A stretch of DNA of 33,111 nucleotides from Arsukibacterium sp. UBA3155. GTDB taxonomy: Bacteria; Pseudomonadota; Gammaproteobacteria; Enterobacterales; Alteromonadaceae. The DNA is taken from assembly GCA_002364615.1 (NCBI GenBank), contig DEYP01000005.1:1-33111 (forward strand). The letters are read 5' to 3'. The stretch's first letter is position 1. The number at the start of each line of letters is the position of its first letter. Position numbers and translations under genes: made by a program. The notes under the pieces are model-generated. The model was given only the letters and a program-made list of their open reading frames with translations, did no database searches and was not told the DNA's origin. Shown piece after piece: positions 1-6,948 of this stretch.

Positions 1-104
1 GTCTACTGATCATGGGTAACTCGGCAATAAAACGCCAAATACTAAATAGGAAAAACCATGCAATGAACTCTGAAGTTAGATATATTTATTAAGTATCAAT
101 GTGT

Positions 105-130
105 TAATGCACTTGCATTACATGTAATGC
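105..130. repeat. Three alternating TAATGC/GCATTA half-sites
   Basis: TAATGC (105-110), GCATTA (115-120) and TAATGC (125-130) alternate in orientation with 4-nt gaps, so each half-site starts exactly 10 bp after the last, about one helical turn. The right two form a perfect 16-bp palindrome at 115-130. A further TAATGC lies at 241-246, just before the first gene. The geometry is that of an operator for a dimeric regulator. The regulator is unknown. Confidence 0.5.
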
Positions 131-167
131 TTCTTAATTATTTACTTCTAGATTGCTATTAAACGCA

Positions 168-215
168 CTAAAAATATCTCTAAAAATTCGTCTAAAAATG
201 TTACTAAATATTTGA
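168..215 (+). repeat. 12-bp direct repeat (iteron-like) array, four units
   Basis: CTAAAAAT begins at 168, 180 and 192, with a degenerate fourth copy (CTAAAT) at 204. The period is exactly 12 bp. The array lies 50 bp upstream of a gene whose product ends in a ribbon-helix-helix segment, and directly precedes a TTGACT (212-217) that could serve as a -35 box. It could be the operator of that protein or a relic of a replication or partition site. The periodicity is seen directly; the function is inferred. Confidence 0.55.
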
Positions 216-264
216 CTTGAAATTTTGCTTCAGAATTAGATAATGCGTACCTTAAATATTAACA

Positions 265-1257
265 ATGAAGATGTCCATGGATCACAATGAGAATACCTAC
301 TCCAGCAATTACCGTCCGGCACGAGAACACGTAGAAATCGAGATTAGCTCGAAGAAGCAGTGTTATTGGCTTTTCACTTACTTGCTACGTCGCAGATGGT
401 TTGAGCAACAACATCACGTTTCACAACGCTTCCCAGTGTTAAAAGACTGTGATCACCTTGAAATTGAACAACTGGTGAAAAATACGTTTAGCTGGCGCAG
501 TCAACTGACCATAGTGGATCGAATGACTGCTGATCTTTACCAAAAAATTGTTCATCAGTACCTTGTCTCAAAAATTGATGACAACGATATATCCTGGATC
601 GATACAACTTACGATCGCGTTGTAAATGCTTGTTGGTTTAAAGTGCGTTTACACGAAGAGTTGAAATACGAAAATAATCAGTCGCCCACAAGAAAGATAA
701 TTTATCCAATAACACCTATAGAGCAGACACCAGTTTCAACCAAATCTAGGCGTAAAACGATAAAAGACTTCTTCCATTTCTGGGAAGAAAGTGCAGTAGA
801 AAAAATTAGATTTATTAATTATTTAAAAGATTTCTCTAATTCTCTTTCTCGTGAAGATAATTTATCAAAATGGCTTTCAGTTGATAACTTCACGCAGCAC
901 GAATGGGCCGCAAACTATTTGATTGAGCAGCGTGATTTCCCTTATAGCGCACTTATTCAGTCAATAAATCCTGCACAGTTGTATAGTAATATCATCGCTT
1001 CTGTAGACTGTTGGGCGATGCAACCAGATCAAAAAACGCTGTTTTTAATTAGAATTAAAAAAGCATGGGCAACTCAAAAGCATCGTCTTAGCCGACAAGA
1101 TAAAAAATCATATAATTTTGTCATGAGTAAATCTGTATCAAAAAAGCTTGATAAATTAGCCATAAGTAACGAGTTATCTAAAAGTGAGTTGGTGGAGAAG
1201 CTAATAACCGATGAACTAAAGCGCCACTACAGTAACGGCGGAAAGTCCAGTGAGTAA
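265..1257 (+). CDS. Hypothetical protein with C-terminal ribbon-helix-helix segment, MatP-like tail
   Basis: Family not recognised. The 330-residue product is hydrophilic, with no signal peptide or membrane segment. Residues 1-160 are rich in Trp and charged residues. Residues about 281-320 read as a strand followed by two helices (KKSYNFVMSKSVSKKLDKLA, then LSKSELVEKLITDEL), the pattern of a ribbon-helix-helix DNA-binding fold. The preceding stretch (W250, then a basic helix around RIKKAWATQKHR) recalls the C-terminal half of MatP, the Ter-macrodomain protein of enterobacteria, in spacing and in the basic-linker-then-RHH order; MatP is only about 150 residues. That resemblance is my own eye comparison and may be superficial. 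In-frame ATGs at 265, 271 and 277 are all possible starts, and none has a clear Shine-Dalgarno. Base composition is visibly more AT-rich than the genes after 3261, suggesting acquired DNA. Confidence 0.75.
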   Translation: MKMSMDHNENTYSSNYRPAREHVEIEISSKKQCYWLFTYLLRRRWFEQQHHVSQRFPVLKDCDHLEIEQLVKNTFSWRSQLTIVDRMTADLYQKIVHQYLVSKIDDNDISWIDTTYDRVVNACWFKVRLHEELKYENNQSPTRKIIYPITPIEQTPVSTKSRRKTIKDFFHFWEESAVEKIRFINYLKDFSNSLSREDNLSKWLSVDNFTQHEWAANYLIEQRDFPYSALIQSINPAQLYSNIIASVDCWAMQPDQKTLFLIRIKKAWATQKHRLSRQDKKSYNFVMSKSVSKKLDKLAISNELSKSELVEKLITDELKRHYSNGGKSSE

Positions 1258-1270
1258 AGTGGTGAGTAAC
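1250..1270 (+). repeat. Left copy of a 21-bp imperfect repeat flanking the AbiE module
   Basis: This 21-bp stretch, built on GTGAGTAAA, matches 3001-3021 at 18 of 21 positions. The two copies bracket the broken small gene and the AbiE operon. They may be recombination or insertion scars, or leftovers of related start regions. Confidence 0.35.
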
Positions 1271-1466
1271 AAAGAGAAAATCGTCCTGATTTAACAATCC
1301 TGGTAACCATAAATATGGTGTTACTGAACCGGTTAACCGACCTAAAGTCAAACCGGTTAAACAACTGGACTTAGACACAGTGGAAGGTCAGCGCCTGGTT
1401 CACGCTGAGACGCAGCGTATTTTATTGAAACACCAAAATACTTTTAAACGCCTGGCTTCGCTTTAG
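1262..1466 (+). pseudogene. Frameshifted small hypothetical gene (about 68 codons)
   Basis: A GTG at 1262 opens a frame (VSNKEKIVLI) that stops at 1292-1294. The neighbouring frame then continues from 1290 with no stop until TAG at 1464-1466. It encodes a protein-like sequence containing NNPGNHKYGVTEPVNRPKV and a helical tail LVHAETQRILLKHQNTFKRL. Removing one T from the TTT run at 1290-1292 would join both parts into a single small protein. The product is not recognised. It lies between the RHH gene and the AbiE operon in AT-rich accessory DNA. The second part could instead be a short intact gene with a start I cannot see. Confidence 0.45.
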
Positions 1467-1519
1467 TTTCCAGCAAAACACTCTAATCGCCCCTTCAAAA
1501 TTACTGGACGAATCAGAGT

Positions 1520-1564
1520 ATAAATGTCGTATTTTTGCATTTGATAAATGTCGTATTTTTGCAT
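1520..1564 (+). repeat. Two perfect 21-bp direct repeats (operator candidate)
   Basis: The same 21 bp (core ATGTCGTATTTTTGCAT) occurs at 1520-1540 and 1544-1564, offset by 24 bp. The second copy fills the spacer of the predicted promoter of the toxin-antitoxin operon; the first lies immediately upstream of the -35. AbiEi-type antitoxins are known to repress their own promoters, so these are the likely binding sites. Confidence 0.7.
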
Positions 1565-1569
1565 ATGCT
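1541..1569 (+). promoter_or_regulatory. Predicted sigma-70 promoter of the AbiE-type operon
   Basis: -35 TTGATA (1541-1546), a 17-bp spacer and -10 TATGCT (1564-1569). The spacer coincides with the second 21-bp repeat, so a repeat-binding repressor would block polymerase. The predicted transcript would start just before the AGGAGG Shine-Dalgarno at 1585-1590. Confidence 0.6.
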
Positions 1570-1596
1570 ATGACCATTATTCGCAGGAGGTATCAG

Positions 1597-2001
1597 ATGA
1601 CGATACTAGACAGACTACAAACCAGAGTGAAGCGCGCTAAGCGTTCTGTTTTCCTGCGTTCTGATTTTACTGATATCGCTGATTATGATCAGGTTGGCCG
1701 TGGACTCAGAAGCCTGGTGCAAGAGGGCTTGCTGCTGAAAATTGGCTATGGCCTCTATGCGCGCGCTAGGGTCAACCGCATAACTGGTCAGTTAATGCCT
1801 GACAATCCTGCGGGTAACGATGGGGTGCTGATTGAGGCGATGGAAAGGTTAGGTGTTGACTATCAGCTAGATAGTTTGTCTCTTAAAAGTTTGTCGGGCG
1901 AAAGCACCCAAATTCCGGCAAGTGTCAAAATTATTCCAAAGAGTTCGCGCTTTACCCGCAAGATTGCGGTAGGGAAACAGCGTGTCAACGAAATTCGATA
2001 G
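1597..2001 (+). CDS. DUF6088-type AbiEi-like antitoxin (type IV toxin-antitoxin)
   Basis: Putative antitoxin and transcriptional repressor of an AbiE-type phage-defence module. The 134-residue protein carries an N-terminal winged-helix-like segment (SDFTDIADYDQVGRGLRSLV, then QEGLLLKIGYGLYARAR), typical of DUF6088/AbiEi antitoxins, which bind their own promoter and act without direct contact with the toxin. An earlier in-frame ATG lies at 1570, but AGGAGG at 1585-1590 sits 6 nt before ATG 1597, which decides the start. The 3' end overlaps the toxin gene by 20 nt, so translation is probably coupled. The direct repeats in the promoter fit autoregulation. Family assignment is from sequence pattern alone. 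Confidence 0.82.
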   Translation: MTILDRLQTRVKRAKRSVFLRSDFTDIADYDQVGRGLRSLVQEGLLLKIGYGLYARARVNRITGQLMPDNPAGNDGVLIEAMERLGVDYQLDSLSLKSLSGESTQIPASVKIIPKSSRFTRKIAVGKQRVNEIR

Positions 2002-2974
2002 CTCACTTTTTGTAGATGTTGCCAATGCCTTAGGACTTGGCAACCCTGCTATTGTTGAAAAAGACTATTATGTCGTGCAACTGCTGCAGCACATATCCAC
2101 GCTTGAATTTGAGTATCACCAAATCGTGTTCTCTGGCGGAACAGCACTGGCAAAGTCAGCTATCAAAACGTATCGCATGTCTGAAGATATTGATCTGAAG
2201 CTCGTCCCCAGGCCAGCCTTTTCTGAACTTGCATCTAAAAATGCGAAGAGAAATGCACGCAAGGTTGCTAAACAGCTGGTTGAAGCAACACTGGGGCAAA
2301 GTAAGATGTTCTCTGTTGAGACATCACCTACCGTGCTAGATGAATACAGATACTTTAGCTTCGATATCCGGTACCCACAGGAATACCAGCAAGCACCCTG
2401 CCTTCGCCCATTTATCAAGTTAGAATTTATCGAATCTGAATTGCTTAGTGTGGCTGAGGCCCGGAGTATCCAGTCTATTTACGCGAAAATGTTAAACTCT
2501 GATATCGAGATTAAGCAGTTGTCTTGTGCTGTTATTCTTGAGACTCAGGCAGAAAAGTTACTTTCAATGATGCGAAGGACTGCCAGTGTTGCCCGCAATA
2601 ACGCACGTGATGATGATGAAACTTTAGTCAGGCATATCTACGATACTTACCATATTCAGCTTGCCCAACCTTCAGATATCAATCAACTCGGCGCACTGGT
2701 AGCAAAGTCCATAAGAATCGATGTTGAGCGATATGGTAATCAACATCCACAGATGGTTGACTCCCCCATAGACGAATTGCGCTTTGGGTTGCAACTCTTA
2801 ATAGATGACCCAAAGTTCATTCAGCGATATAACAGTTATGTTAGCCCCATGGTGTATGCCGACAACCCTGTTCAGTGGCAAGACGCATTGGCGGTTTTTG
2901 TGAAGTTGGCTAATGACGTATTGGATTATGTAGAGCAACAATTTGATGACCCGCTTTCGAATGTAAGCAGTTAA
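1982..2974 (+). CDS. AbiEii/AbiGii-type nucleotidyltransferase toxin
   Basis: Toxin of a type IV (AbiE) system. AbiEii family members are DUF1814 nucleotidyltransferases that arrest growth, in characterised cases by adding nucleotides to tRNA, and are associated with abortive phage infection. The 330-residue product has the expected motifs: GGTALAK at 52-58, SEDIDLK at 67-73 (the metal-binding D-x-D pair), IKLEF at 145-149 and TQAEKLLSMMRR at 188-199, with the conserved Lys at 192. Translation starts at GTG 1982, inside the antitoxin gene, a usual arrangement for this pair. All catalytic motifs look intact, so the toxin is probably functional. No other defence gene is visible beside it, but the DNA is AT-rich and mobile-looking. 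Confidence 0.88.
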   Translation: MSTKFDSSLFVDVANALGLGNPAIVEKDYYVVQLLQHISTLEFEYHQIVFSGGTALAKSAIKTYRMSEDIDLKLVPRPAFSELASKNAKRNARKVAKQLVEATLGQSKMFSVETSPTVLDEYRYFSFDIRYPQEYQQAPCLRPFIKLEFIESELLSVAEARSIQSIYAKMLNSDIEIKQLSCAVILETQAEKLLSMMRRTASVARNNARDDDETLVRHIYDTYHIQLAQPSDINQLGALVAKSIRIDVERYGNQHPQMVDSPIDELRFGLQLLIDDPKFIQRYNSYVSPMVYADNPVQWQDALAVFVKLANDVLDYVEQQFDDPLSNVSS

Positions 2975-3000
2975 TGAGTATTTAAAGCGAACAAAAAGTG

Positions 3001-3021
3001 GTGGGTAAAATGGTGAGTAAA
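3001..3021 (+). repeat. Right copy of the 21-bp imperfect repeat flanking the AbiE module
   Basis: Matches 1250-1270 at 18 of 21 positions. It lies 26 bp after the toxin stop codon. The 286 bp from here to the next gene are AT-rich, and I see no gene in them. Confidence 0.35.
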
Positions 3022-3196
3022 ATCAGAAATATGATAGACCAAAAAACACCAACCATTTGATTACTATATATATTAAAAAACAAATCAATTAACAAATCCA
3101 GAATATTGAATAAATCAACTTATTGAAGAGTGGTCTCGCCTGCGGTGTTTGTATCAGCTGCCATCTTTTTCCATGTCACGCTCACCGCATATAGCA

Positions 3197-3225
3197 TTCT
3201 TACCTATACGTACCGATGCTATAAT
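3197..3225 (+). promoter_or_regulatory. Possible sigma-70 promoter of the M14 peptidase gene
   Basis: A perfect -10 TATAAT at 3220-3225 with a poor -35 (TTCTTA, 3197-3202) at 17-bp spacing, about 35 bp before the ATG at 3261. Confidence 0.45.
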
Positions 3226-3260
3226 TTTTTATCTGATTATTATGAGCGGAATATCATTTC

Positions 3261-4181
3261 ATGGATAAAATTTATCATATTGGCACCGCAGGCCAGCCGT
3301 GGGGCGCAGCAGAAAAAGCACAATGGCTCGCTGAGCAAAGTATTAAGCGCAGTGTGTTTACCGAGGTATACCCGGAAATTGAGGCATTAAAAACAGATTT
3401 TGATATTGAGCAGTATGGTGAACTGGACTACCAGGCTGTCAGCGATAAGTGTTATCCCTTGTATGCGGTTAAAAGCCGTAACTGGCAAGGCACTAAACCC
3501 ACCGTGCTGATTACCGGTGGTGTGCATGGTTATGAAACCAGTGGTGTGCATGGCGCGCTGCGTTTTTTACACACCAAAGCGAAAGCTTACGCTAAACAGC
3601 TAAATATTCTGGTTTTACCCTGTATCAGCCCCTGGGGCTATGAAACCATTAACCGCTGGAACCCACAGGCAATTGACCCAAACCGTAGTTTTGGCCAAGC
3701 CGGCACGGCTAGTGAAGCACAGCAAGTGCGTAATTACTTAGCCAGTCTGGATACTCACTTTACGCTGCATATTGATTTGCATGAAACGACTGACAGTGAC
3801 AACAGCGAGTTTCGCCCGGCGAAAGCAGCCCAAGATGGTACTGTTAACCACAACTGGAATATCCCCGATGGCTATTACACCGTAGACGATGCAGAGCATC
3901 CGTGCCCCGCACTGCAAAAGGCAATTATCGACAGCGTTGCAAAAGTCACTCATATTGCCGAACCCGATCAGGATGGTAAATTAATTGGCGAGCCAACCCA
4001 GCAGCCCGGAGTAATTAATTATGCCAAAGCAACGCTAGGCTTATGCGCCAGCGTAACAGAGGCCTTACTGGTCAGCACTACAGAAGTATACCCGGACAGC
4101 CCGAGCGCTACGCCAGAGCAGTGTATTGAGGCCCAGGTAGCCGCCATAACCGGGGCACTGGAATATTTACTCGCACAGTGA
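3261..4181 (+). CDS. M14-family zinc carboxypeptidase-like hydrolase
   Basis: Probable zinc-dependent amidohydrolase or carboxypeptidase of the M14 superfamily (succinylglutamate desuccinylase/aspartoacylase-like branch). The zinc ligands appear as H89-x-x-E92 in GGVHGYETSG and H174 in HIDLHETTD. The substrate-carboxylate motif DPNRSF is at 139-144, and the probable catalytic Glu is E267 in SVTEALL. There is no signal peptide, so the 306-residue enzyme should be cytoplasmic. Substrate is not inferable. It stands alone, convergent with the PepSY/TonB receptor pair and downstream of the AT-rich accessory block; base composition here returns to that of the rest of the chromosome. The ATG at 3261 has only a weak upstream GAGCGG as Shine-Dalgarno. 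Confidence 0.85.
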   Translation: MDKIYHIGTAGQPWGAAEKAQWLAEQSIKRSVFTEVYPEIEALKTDFDIEQYGELDYQAVSDKCYPLYAVKSRNWQGTKPTVLITGGVHGYETSGVHGALRFLHTKAKAYAKQLNILVLPCISPWGYETINRWNPQAIDPNRSFGQAGTASEAQQVRNYLASLDTHFTLHIDLHETTDSDNSEFRPAKAAQDGTVNHNWNIPDGYYTVDDAEHPCPALQKAIIDSVAKVTHIAEPDQDGKLIGEPTQQPGVINYAKATLGLCASVTEALLVSTTEVYPDSPSATPEQCIEAQVAAITGALEYLLAQ

Positions 4182-4227
4182 TCAACGTCAGCAGACGCTG
4201 CCCGCCTGAAACGCGCCGGCAGCTAGC

Positions 4228-4758
4228 TTACGACCGAAGTGAACGGGAATGGCGTTTTTTTAGTTTGCTGCTTAACGTGGTATACAGCAATACTGTGCCA
4301 CTGCACCACATCAGAAACAGCAAAATGCCGGCGGGTAAAAACAGCCAAAGCTTTGCTGATTCTGCGAACCAACTGCCATCATGGATCGATTCAATAATAT
4401 CGGAACGGCGGTATGCTACGTGCAAAACTTCACCCGTATGGGCATCAATTTGCATTTCCCAGCGGTTGCTGGCCACCACTTTCATAACGCCTTTGTCGGG
4501 CCGCACATCAATACGATCAATCTGCTGCCATTCGCTTACATCAAGTTCTGGCACAGACTGAGCAATCAGCAATACTTGCTGAAAACTCATACTTGGCGAT
4601 GCACTGGTACCGGTCATGGTCGGCGGCTGCACCCAGTCAAATTGCTTTTTAACTTGCAACAGAATGCCACTGCCAAACACAATCAGTGACGGAATGATAA
4701 TTGCCAAAGCAAACCATAAATGAAACTGGCGGCTAAGCTGACGTAATTTAGGATTCAC
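4228..4758 (-). CDS. PepSY-associated transmembrane protein
   Basis: Small inner-membrane PepSY protein of the kind paired with TonB-dependent receptors and thought to help metal or siderophore handling (for example reduction or release of iron). The 176-residue product has two membrane segments (about 16-37 and 140-162) bracketing a periplasmic PepSY-like region with RWEMQIDAHTGEVL and the family signature RRSDIIESIHDGSWF. The frame is open back to 4860, overlapping the receptor gene, but GTG 4758 has AAAGGG 8 nt upstream and begins the typical NPKLRQLSRQFHLWF start, so I prefer it. It lies 71 bp downstream of the receptor stop codon on the same strand and is probably co-transcribed with it. 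Confidence 0.83.
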   Translation of the reverse strand: MNPKLRQLSRQFHLWFALAIIIPSLIVFGSGILLQVKKQFDWVQPPTMTGTSASPSMSFQQVLLIAQSVPELDVSEWQQIDRIDVRPDKGVMKVVASNRWEMQIDAHTGEVLHVAYRRSDIIESIHDGSWFAESAKLWLFLPAGILLFLMWCSGTVLLYTTLSSKLKKRHSRSLRS

Positions 4759-4829
4759 TGCTATGGCCCTTTTTAATAAAAATAACGCGTTATCGGTGGT
4801 ATTAAAGCATCCTACGGAAAACTGAGTAT

Positions 4830-6758
4830 CTAAAAATGATACTCGGTACTGAACACCCACTGCCGGCCTCGGGCAGGCGGCGCAAGGTCGTCCCGGGATG
4901 TCACATAGTAGGCATCAGTAATATTGGTAACATTTAGTGACAGCTGCCATGCCGGTGACAACGCATAGTTGTAACCCATACTAAGTGAATTAACACGGTT
5001 TGTCGGCAGCTCCCCCGGTACACTGTCATCAGATGCACTGCGATGCGTCAATGCAACAAATCCCTCACTTTTACCTGCATAGATTGAAAGCGACATTCTG
5101 TGCTGTGCTGGCACAATATCCGCAATGAGCTTACCGGCATTATCTTCCCCCGTCAGCCATTGGCCGCCTAGTTTTAACTCAGCAGCAAGACCGGCAGCAG
5201 AAAACGTATGGCTCAGTTGATAGTTCACACCAGCAATTTTCGCCCGATCAAGGTTTCTATATTGTTGCAGGCTGGGCGACAGGGTAATTTGCTCGATATA
5301 ATGACTAATGTTGTGCTGGAATACTGATAGATAAAACGCTGACGACAGTGCTTTATAATGCAGTGATACATCGACATTGTTGGCTTGCTCTGAACGCAAA
5401 TCCGGATCACCTAACACCTGCCCCCTGGGTGTTTCTCCACGGTAAAAACGCTCAGTCAGACTGGGTACCCGATAGCCGTGACTCAAATAGCCTGATAGTG
5501 CCCAGCTAGGTGATAGCGCATGACGATACCCTATAAAGGCACTAACGCTGCTGTCTTGTTCACTACTGCTTATTAAATCAGTTCTTAAATTACTGCTTTG
5601 CGTGGTTGAGGACAGCCGCGTCCCTGCCGCCAGCATGCCTGACGATACCTTTTTGGTCGCATCTGCTGCGCCATAAAGCTCCCATTGCTGCGCATCCAGA
5701 ATGCGCTGGTCAGATACAGAGGGCGCGGCAGCGGATATGGCCTCCCGCTCATTAACTTGTACGCCAAGCCGGGCGTCGACACCTGTACGCCAGTGGATAG
5801 CCCAGTCTCCTGCAGCCGAAAGCGCCAGGGAGTTGCTAATATGCATGCCGGTATTCAGCGCATTGCTTTCAAGCGCATTAAATCGCCGTGATGGACGGGT
5901 AATATGAGTCGTCAGTTGCGAATTGTGGGCATATACCGTAGCGTTGTGCCAGTTAAAAACGACTTTTGCCAGCGCATGCTCATTTGTCGGGTAAAGGGTG
6001 AAACGGCTGGACGGATCATCAGCGCTCGCCTTAGCAACATTATTTGCTCCAGAATATAGCAATAACGCATCGCGAACCTTGTCTTGTGCAGATTGTTTGC
6101 GCAGAACCAGACTATGTTGTTCAAACCGATCCTGGATTGGGTTTGAATTGCCATCTTTACTGTTATTAGCATGTTGATGATTCACCATCCAACTGACATT
6201 GCTGGCCGCATGTTCGCCGCTAACCAGCACTTCGCGGTAGTTGTTATTCGTCCCGTATCGTAACAGCAAGCCCGGTGATTGCGGCACACGCAAGCTAAAG
6301 TCGATGCTACCGCCAATCGCACCAGCGCCCAGCTGAGTTGACGCGACTGCCGGGTAGACCCTCGCCTGCGCCACCATAGAGGGCGGCAAAAATTCCGCCG
6401 CACTGCCGGCACGACGCTCAGTGTGAATTGGAATGCCTTCTACCAGCGTTTGCACCCGCCAGCGTGCTGAGCCGCGAATATTAACGCTTTGCAACAGCCC
6501 GCCCTGCCCGCTCAGGTTAACCATCGGTAGGTCCTGTAGCAAAGAGGCCAGACTATCGGTGCTAATGTGTGTGCGGTCGATGCTATTGCTTACCGACAGC
6601 AGCTCGGTCGCCGCATGCTGAACATTGGGCGCGCGGCCAATCACTTCGATCCTTAAAATATCTTCCACCTTGTCTGCGTCTTCCACATTATCTGCATAAA
6701 CCTGTGCAGCACAAAGGTAACAAGGTATGACTAAAAAACAACAAAGAAGTCTGGGCAT
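4830..6758 (-). CDS. TonB-dependent outer-membrane receptor
   Basis: Outer-membrane gated transporter, likely for a ferric siderophore or other metal chelate, powered by TonB-ExbBD. The 642 residues comprise a signal peptide (MPRLLCCFLVIPCYLCAAQVYA), a TonB-box-like DILRIEVIG near residues 33-41, a plug domain (VNIRGSARWRVQTLVEGIPI, GAGAIGGSIDF) and a 22-strand-type barrel ending in YHF, the aromatic terminus recognised by BAM. Length is at the short end for the family. The ligand cannot be told from sequence; no siderophore biosynthesis genes are nearby. It is the first gene of a two-gene leftward unit with the PepSY protein and is divergent from the exported propeller gene at 6949. Confidence 0.9.
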   Translation of the reverse strand: MPRLLCCFLVIPCYLCAAQVYADNVEDADKVEDILRIEVIGRAPNVQHAATELLSVSNSIDRTHISTDSLASLLQDLPMVNLSGQGGLLQSVNIRGSARWRVQTLVEGIPIHTERRAGSAAEFLPPSMVAQARVYPAVASTQLGAGAIGGSIDFSLRVPQSPGLLLRYGTNNNYREVLVSGEHAASNVSWMVNHQHANNSKDGNSNPIQDRFEQHSLVLRKQSAQDKVRDALLLYSGANNVAKASADDPSSRFTLYPTNEHALAKVVFNWHNATVYAHNSQLTTHITRPSRRFNALESNALNTGMHISNSLALSAAGDWAIHWRTGVDARLGVQVNEREAISAAAPSVSDQRILDAQQWELYGAADATKKVSSGMLAAGTRLSSTTQSSNLRTDLISSSEQDSSVSAFIGYRHALSPSWALSGYLSHGYRVPSLTERFYRGETPRGQVLGDPDLRSEQANNVDVSLHYKALSSAFYLSVFQHNISHYIEQITLSPSLQQYRNLDRAKIAGVNYQLSHTFSAAGLAAELKLGGQWLTGEDNAGKLIADIVPAQHRMSLSIYAGKSEGFVALTHRSASDDSVPGELPTNRVNSLSMGYNYALSPAWQLSLNVTNITDAYYVTSRDDLAPPARGRQWVFSTEYHF

Positions 6759-6919
6759 GGAGCAGGCTTTTAATTATGCAACAACAATGACTATGCTTAA
6801 CTCAGCAGTATAAACAAGTCATCAGTATGCGGTATGTTTTCTGCCGCATATTTCGGCTTGGTTAACGAAAAGCCATTGAACAGCTAGGTTATTCGCTTTA
6901 ATCAGGTTAATGCTAAATA

Positions 6920-6938
6920 AATAATGATAAATACAATT
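6920..6938. promoter_or_regulatory. Weak Fur-box-like sequence
   Basis: AATAATGATAAATACAATT matches the classical 19-bp Fur consensus at about 13 positions, nearly all in the left half. It lies between the divergent TonB receptor and the 6949 gene. In AT-rich intergenic DNA such a match can occur by chance. Confidence 0.25.
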
Positions 6939-6948
6939 CGGGGATCCT

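Noticed and set aside
168-215. CRISPR or plasmid replication origin reading of the 12-bp repeats
   Set aside because: Units are far too short for CRISPR, and there are no spacers, Cas genes, Rep protein or DnaA boxes that I can identify nearby.
1597-3021. Complete phage-defence island
   Set aside because: Only one AbiE-type pair is present in this part; no restriction, CBASS, retron or other defence genes are seen in the window.
3130-3390. 86-codon rightward frame starting before the M14 gene
   Set aside because: It has no Shine-Dalgarno, an unlikely composition, and runs out of frame into the well-supported M14 gene; the real start is 3261.
4178-4689. Rightward frames opposite the PepSY gene
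   Set aside because: They are mirror frames of a clearly conserved leftward protein and have no family features.
6920-6938. Fur box as firm evidence for iron control of the TonB receptor
   Set aside because: Only the left half matches well, and the site lies nearer the BNR gene than the receptor. Kept only as a low-confidence feature.
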